A program made the translations under genes and the position numbers. The notes beneath the pieces were generated by a model. It did no database searches, was not told the DNA's origin, and worked only from the letters and a program-made list of their open reading frames with translations. A stretch of DNA of 7,993 nucleotides from M3007 sp964589365 (GTDB taxonomy: Bacteria; Bacteroidota; Bacteroidia; Chitinophagales; Saprospiraceae): NCBI GenBank assembly GCA_964589365.1, contig CAZPTQ010000209.1:1-7993 (forward strand), written 5' to 3'. This document shows positions 7,357-7,993 of this stretch, in pieces (the first letter of the stretch is position 1; every line of letters starts with the position of its first letter).

Positions 7357-7510
7357 TTACCCGCCATAGCGCTTCGCCGCCGCCTGAGGCTAAGGCGAGT
7401 AAAAGCGCGACGGCGTAGGAGGGTGAAAATATGGTCAATGTGCAGCGAACCCACCTTCGCGCTTTTACTCGCCTTAGCCTCAGGCGGCGGCGAAGCGATA
7501 TGGCGGGTAA
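7357..7510. repeat. Large inverted repeat (54-bp arms) in the secA leader, REPIN-like
   Basis: Arms 7357-7410 and 7457-7510 are reverse complements over 54 nt with one mismatch (G at 7369 against A at 7498); the spacer is 46 nt. Each arm starts with TTACCCGCCATA at the outside and ends with GCGCGA inside, and each is completed on its inner side by a GGGT-type end (GGAGGGT at 7418-7424, and AGGTGGGT read on the minus strand from 7456). Each half thus looks like one palindromic unit, and the two are inverted. If transcription of secA starts near 7508 as the promoter candidate suggests, the RNA would begin with this hairpin, ending only 21 nt before the secA ATG. Confidence 0.9.
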
Positions 7511-7514
7511 ACCG

Positions 7515-7522
7515 CAAAGATA
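7515..7522 (-). promoter_or_regulatory. Candidate -7 box for secA
   Basis: On the minus strand this reads TATCTTTG, a full match to the Bacteroidota -7 consensus TAnnTTTG for the primary sigma factor. No convincing TTTG or TTG lies at the usual -33 distance, which lowers confidence. It is the only match on this strand between secA and the divergent gene, and would place the start of the transcript at the outer edge of the large inverted repeat, giving a leader of roughly 170 nt. Confidence 0.45.
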
Positions 7523-7589
7523 ACGCTTTGATTTAGCGTCTCGGGGCTGTCCCGCACATTTCGTTCCATGCGGGGAAAAAGCAGGAATT

Positions 7590-7647
7590 TTGACAGATTG
7601 GCAGGGACAAGAAGTGCCACGCCAAAAGCATTTCTCCTTTTGGCAGG
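7590..7647. promoter_or_regulatory. Cluster of TTGGCAG-like motifs in the divergent intergenic gap
   Basis: The stretch holds TTGACAG (7590-7596), TTGGCAGG (7598-7605), an inverted TGCCA (7615-7619) and TTGGCAGG again (7640-7647). The last overlaps a perfect 8-bp hairpin, GCCAAAAG (7621-7628) with CTTTTGGC (7637-7644). Repeated and inverted copies of one short word in a divergent intergenic region suggest a protein binding site, but no regulator can be named. The rest of 7523-7742 shows no credible gene. Confidence 0.3.
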
Positions 7648-7742
7648 TTCCACCTACCTTGTAATAAGGCGCGAATGAGTATTTGAAGGCCTAAAAGAAG
7701 GCCAGATAAAGCCTTACGACAATTTTTTTAAAAACGATGCAC

Positions 7743-7768
7743 TTGTTTCAGGGTAAAATCTACCTTTG
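7743..7768 (+). promoter_or_regulatory. Candidate promoter of the RGG-protein gene
   Basis: TACCTTTG at 7761-7768 fits the Bacteroidota -7 consensus TAnnTTTG exactly. A TTG at 7743-7745 could serve as the -33 element, though the distance is shorter than usual. Transcription would start near 7775, leaving a leader of about 80 nt before the GTG start, with a GC-rich hairpin at 7785-7813 in it. Confidence 0.55.
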
Positions 7769-7784
7769 CTGCTTAACTCGTTTA

Positions 7785-7813
7785 CCCGCCATAGCGCGCA
7801 GCGCGACGGCGGG
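7785..7813. repeat. Small REP-like hairpin related to the secA-leader repeat
   Basis: CCCGCC (7785-7790) pairs with GGCGGG (7808-7813), and inside this GCGC (7794-7797) pairs with GCGC (7801-7804) around a GCA loop. It shares two exact blocks with the left half of the larger repeat: TTACCCGCCATAGCGC (7782-7797 and 7357-7372) and GCGCGACGGCG (7801-7811 and 7405-7415). It is thus a minimal form lacking the larger element's internal insert. T-rich DNA (ATTTTT, then T8) follows, so it may also act as an attenuator in the leader. Confidence 0.75.
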
Positions 7814-7855
7814 CAATATTTTTAACAAATTTTTTTTCACTAAACTTTCTGACAG

Positions 7856-7993
7856 GTGGAATACGGGAATTTTCAACGGAGAGACAATGACAATCGGGAC
7901 AGCAATGACCGAGACCGTGGTGGCAATGACCGCGGCGGTTATGGCGGCGGCGGCGACCGTGGAGGCTTCCGCGGCGGCGGCGGTGACCGTGGT
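7856..7993 (+). CDS. RGG-rich (Arg/Gly/Asp) protein, N-terminal fragment cut by the window end
   Basis: The first 46 codons of a gene that continues past the window. The fragment begins (M/V)EYGNFQRRDNDNRDSNDRD and then becomes a glycine-rich tract with RGG and DRGG units, such as NDRGGYGGGGDRGG. In known proteins such RGG tracts bind RNA or nucleic acids with low specificity and are disordered; they flank domains in RNA helicases, RNA chaperones and cold-shock-type proteins. No folded domain is visible yet, so the family cannot be named. GTG 7856 is the only start available: an in-frame TGA lies two codons upstream (7850-7852) and no ATG exists in this frame. The overlapping frame from ATG 7887 would give an Ala/Val/Thr-only run and is rejected. 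It is divergent from secA and has its own promoter candidate. Confidence 0.7.
   Translation, partial: MEYGNFQRRDNDNRDSNDRDRGGNDRGGYGGGGDRGGFRGGGGDRG

Noticed and set aside
7551..7575. Hairpin CCCGCA / TGCGGG as a further repeat or terminator
   Set aside because: Only a 6-bp stem with a 12-nt loop and no T run on the plus strand; possibly a decayed palindrome but not well enough supported.
7533..7631. Minus-strand 32-residue open frame with AAAGGAG just before its ATG, upstream of secA (a SecM-like leader peptide was considered)
   Set aside because: The purine run is only 2-3 nt from the ATG, this lineage makes little use of Shine-Dalgarno sequences, there is no hydrophobic signal or arrest-like motif, and it lies upstream of the candidate secA promoter.
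7598..7664. Sigma-54 type promoter (TGGCAC-N5-TTGC) suggested by the TTGGCAG and TGGCAC words
   Set aside because: On neither strand is the fixed GG-to-GC spacing of the -24/-12 elements met.
7568..7678. Plus-strand 36-residue open frame in the intergenic gap
   Set aside because: Short, no recognisable feature, and it runs across the TTGGCAG motif cluster and hairpin; such a length is expected by chance.
7887..7993. Alternative reading frame from ATG 7887 in place of the RGG frame
   Set aside because: It gives an almost pure Ala/Val/Thr/Met run, the expected shadow of GGC/CGT/GAC repeats, while the GTG frame gives a typical RGG tract.

Overview
The window looks like chromosomal DNA of a member of the Bacteroidota, perhaps near the Saprospiria/Chitinophagia; the lineage is inferred from sequence features and not tested by a search. 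The evidence is a long SecA (1115 residues) with the extra insertions and SEC-C tail seen in that phylum, TAnnTTTG-type -7 promoter boxes, start codons in A/T-rich leaders without clear Shine-Dalgarno sequences, and AATTnGTG-type intergenic repeats.

Left part, plus strand (1-2620): a membrane histidine kinase (39-1439) ends in an intrinsic terminator whose stem includes its stop codon. It is followed by a secreted HExxH protein (1530-2585), probably a zinc metallopeptidase of an uncharacterised family, which ends in a strong hairpin facing the convergent genes on the other strand. The kinase's response regulator is probably just upstream, outside the window.

Middle and right part, minus strand (2708-7335): secA is followed 12 nt later by an NTF2/SnoaL-like protein, probably in one transcript. 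After a repeat-bearing gap comes a secreted FKBP-type peptidyl-prolyl isomerase. SecA drives proteins through the Sec channel and the isomerase helps fold exported proteins, so this side has a protein-export theme. No data here show that the isomerase is co-transcribed with secA.

Right end (7336-7993): a 520-nt gap separates secA from a divergent gene, of which only the first 46 codons are present. These encode an Arg/Gly/Asp-rich (RGG-type) tail typical of RNA-binding proteins. The gap holds two candidate promoters, a very large inverted repeat (54-bp arms, one mismatch) in the presumed secA leader, a small related hairpin in the other leader, and a cluster of TTGGCAG-like motifs.

The genes themselves are ordinary. 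The most notable feature is intergenic: three unrelated palindromic repeat families (2632-2698, 3432-3496, and 7357-7510 with its relative at 7785-7813). The first three loci are inverted pairs, resembling REP/REPIN elements. No CRISPR array, tRNA, rRNA, insertion sequence or defence system was seen.
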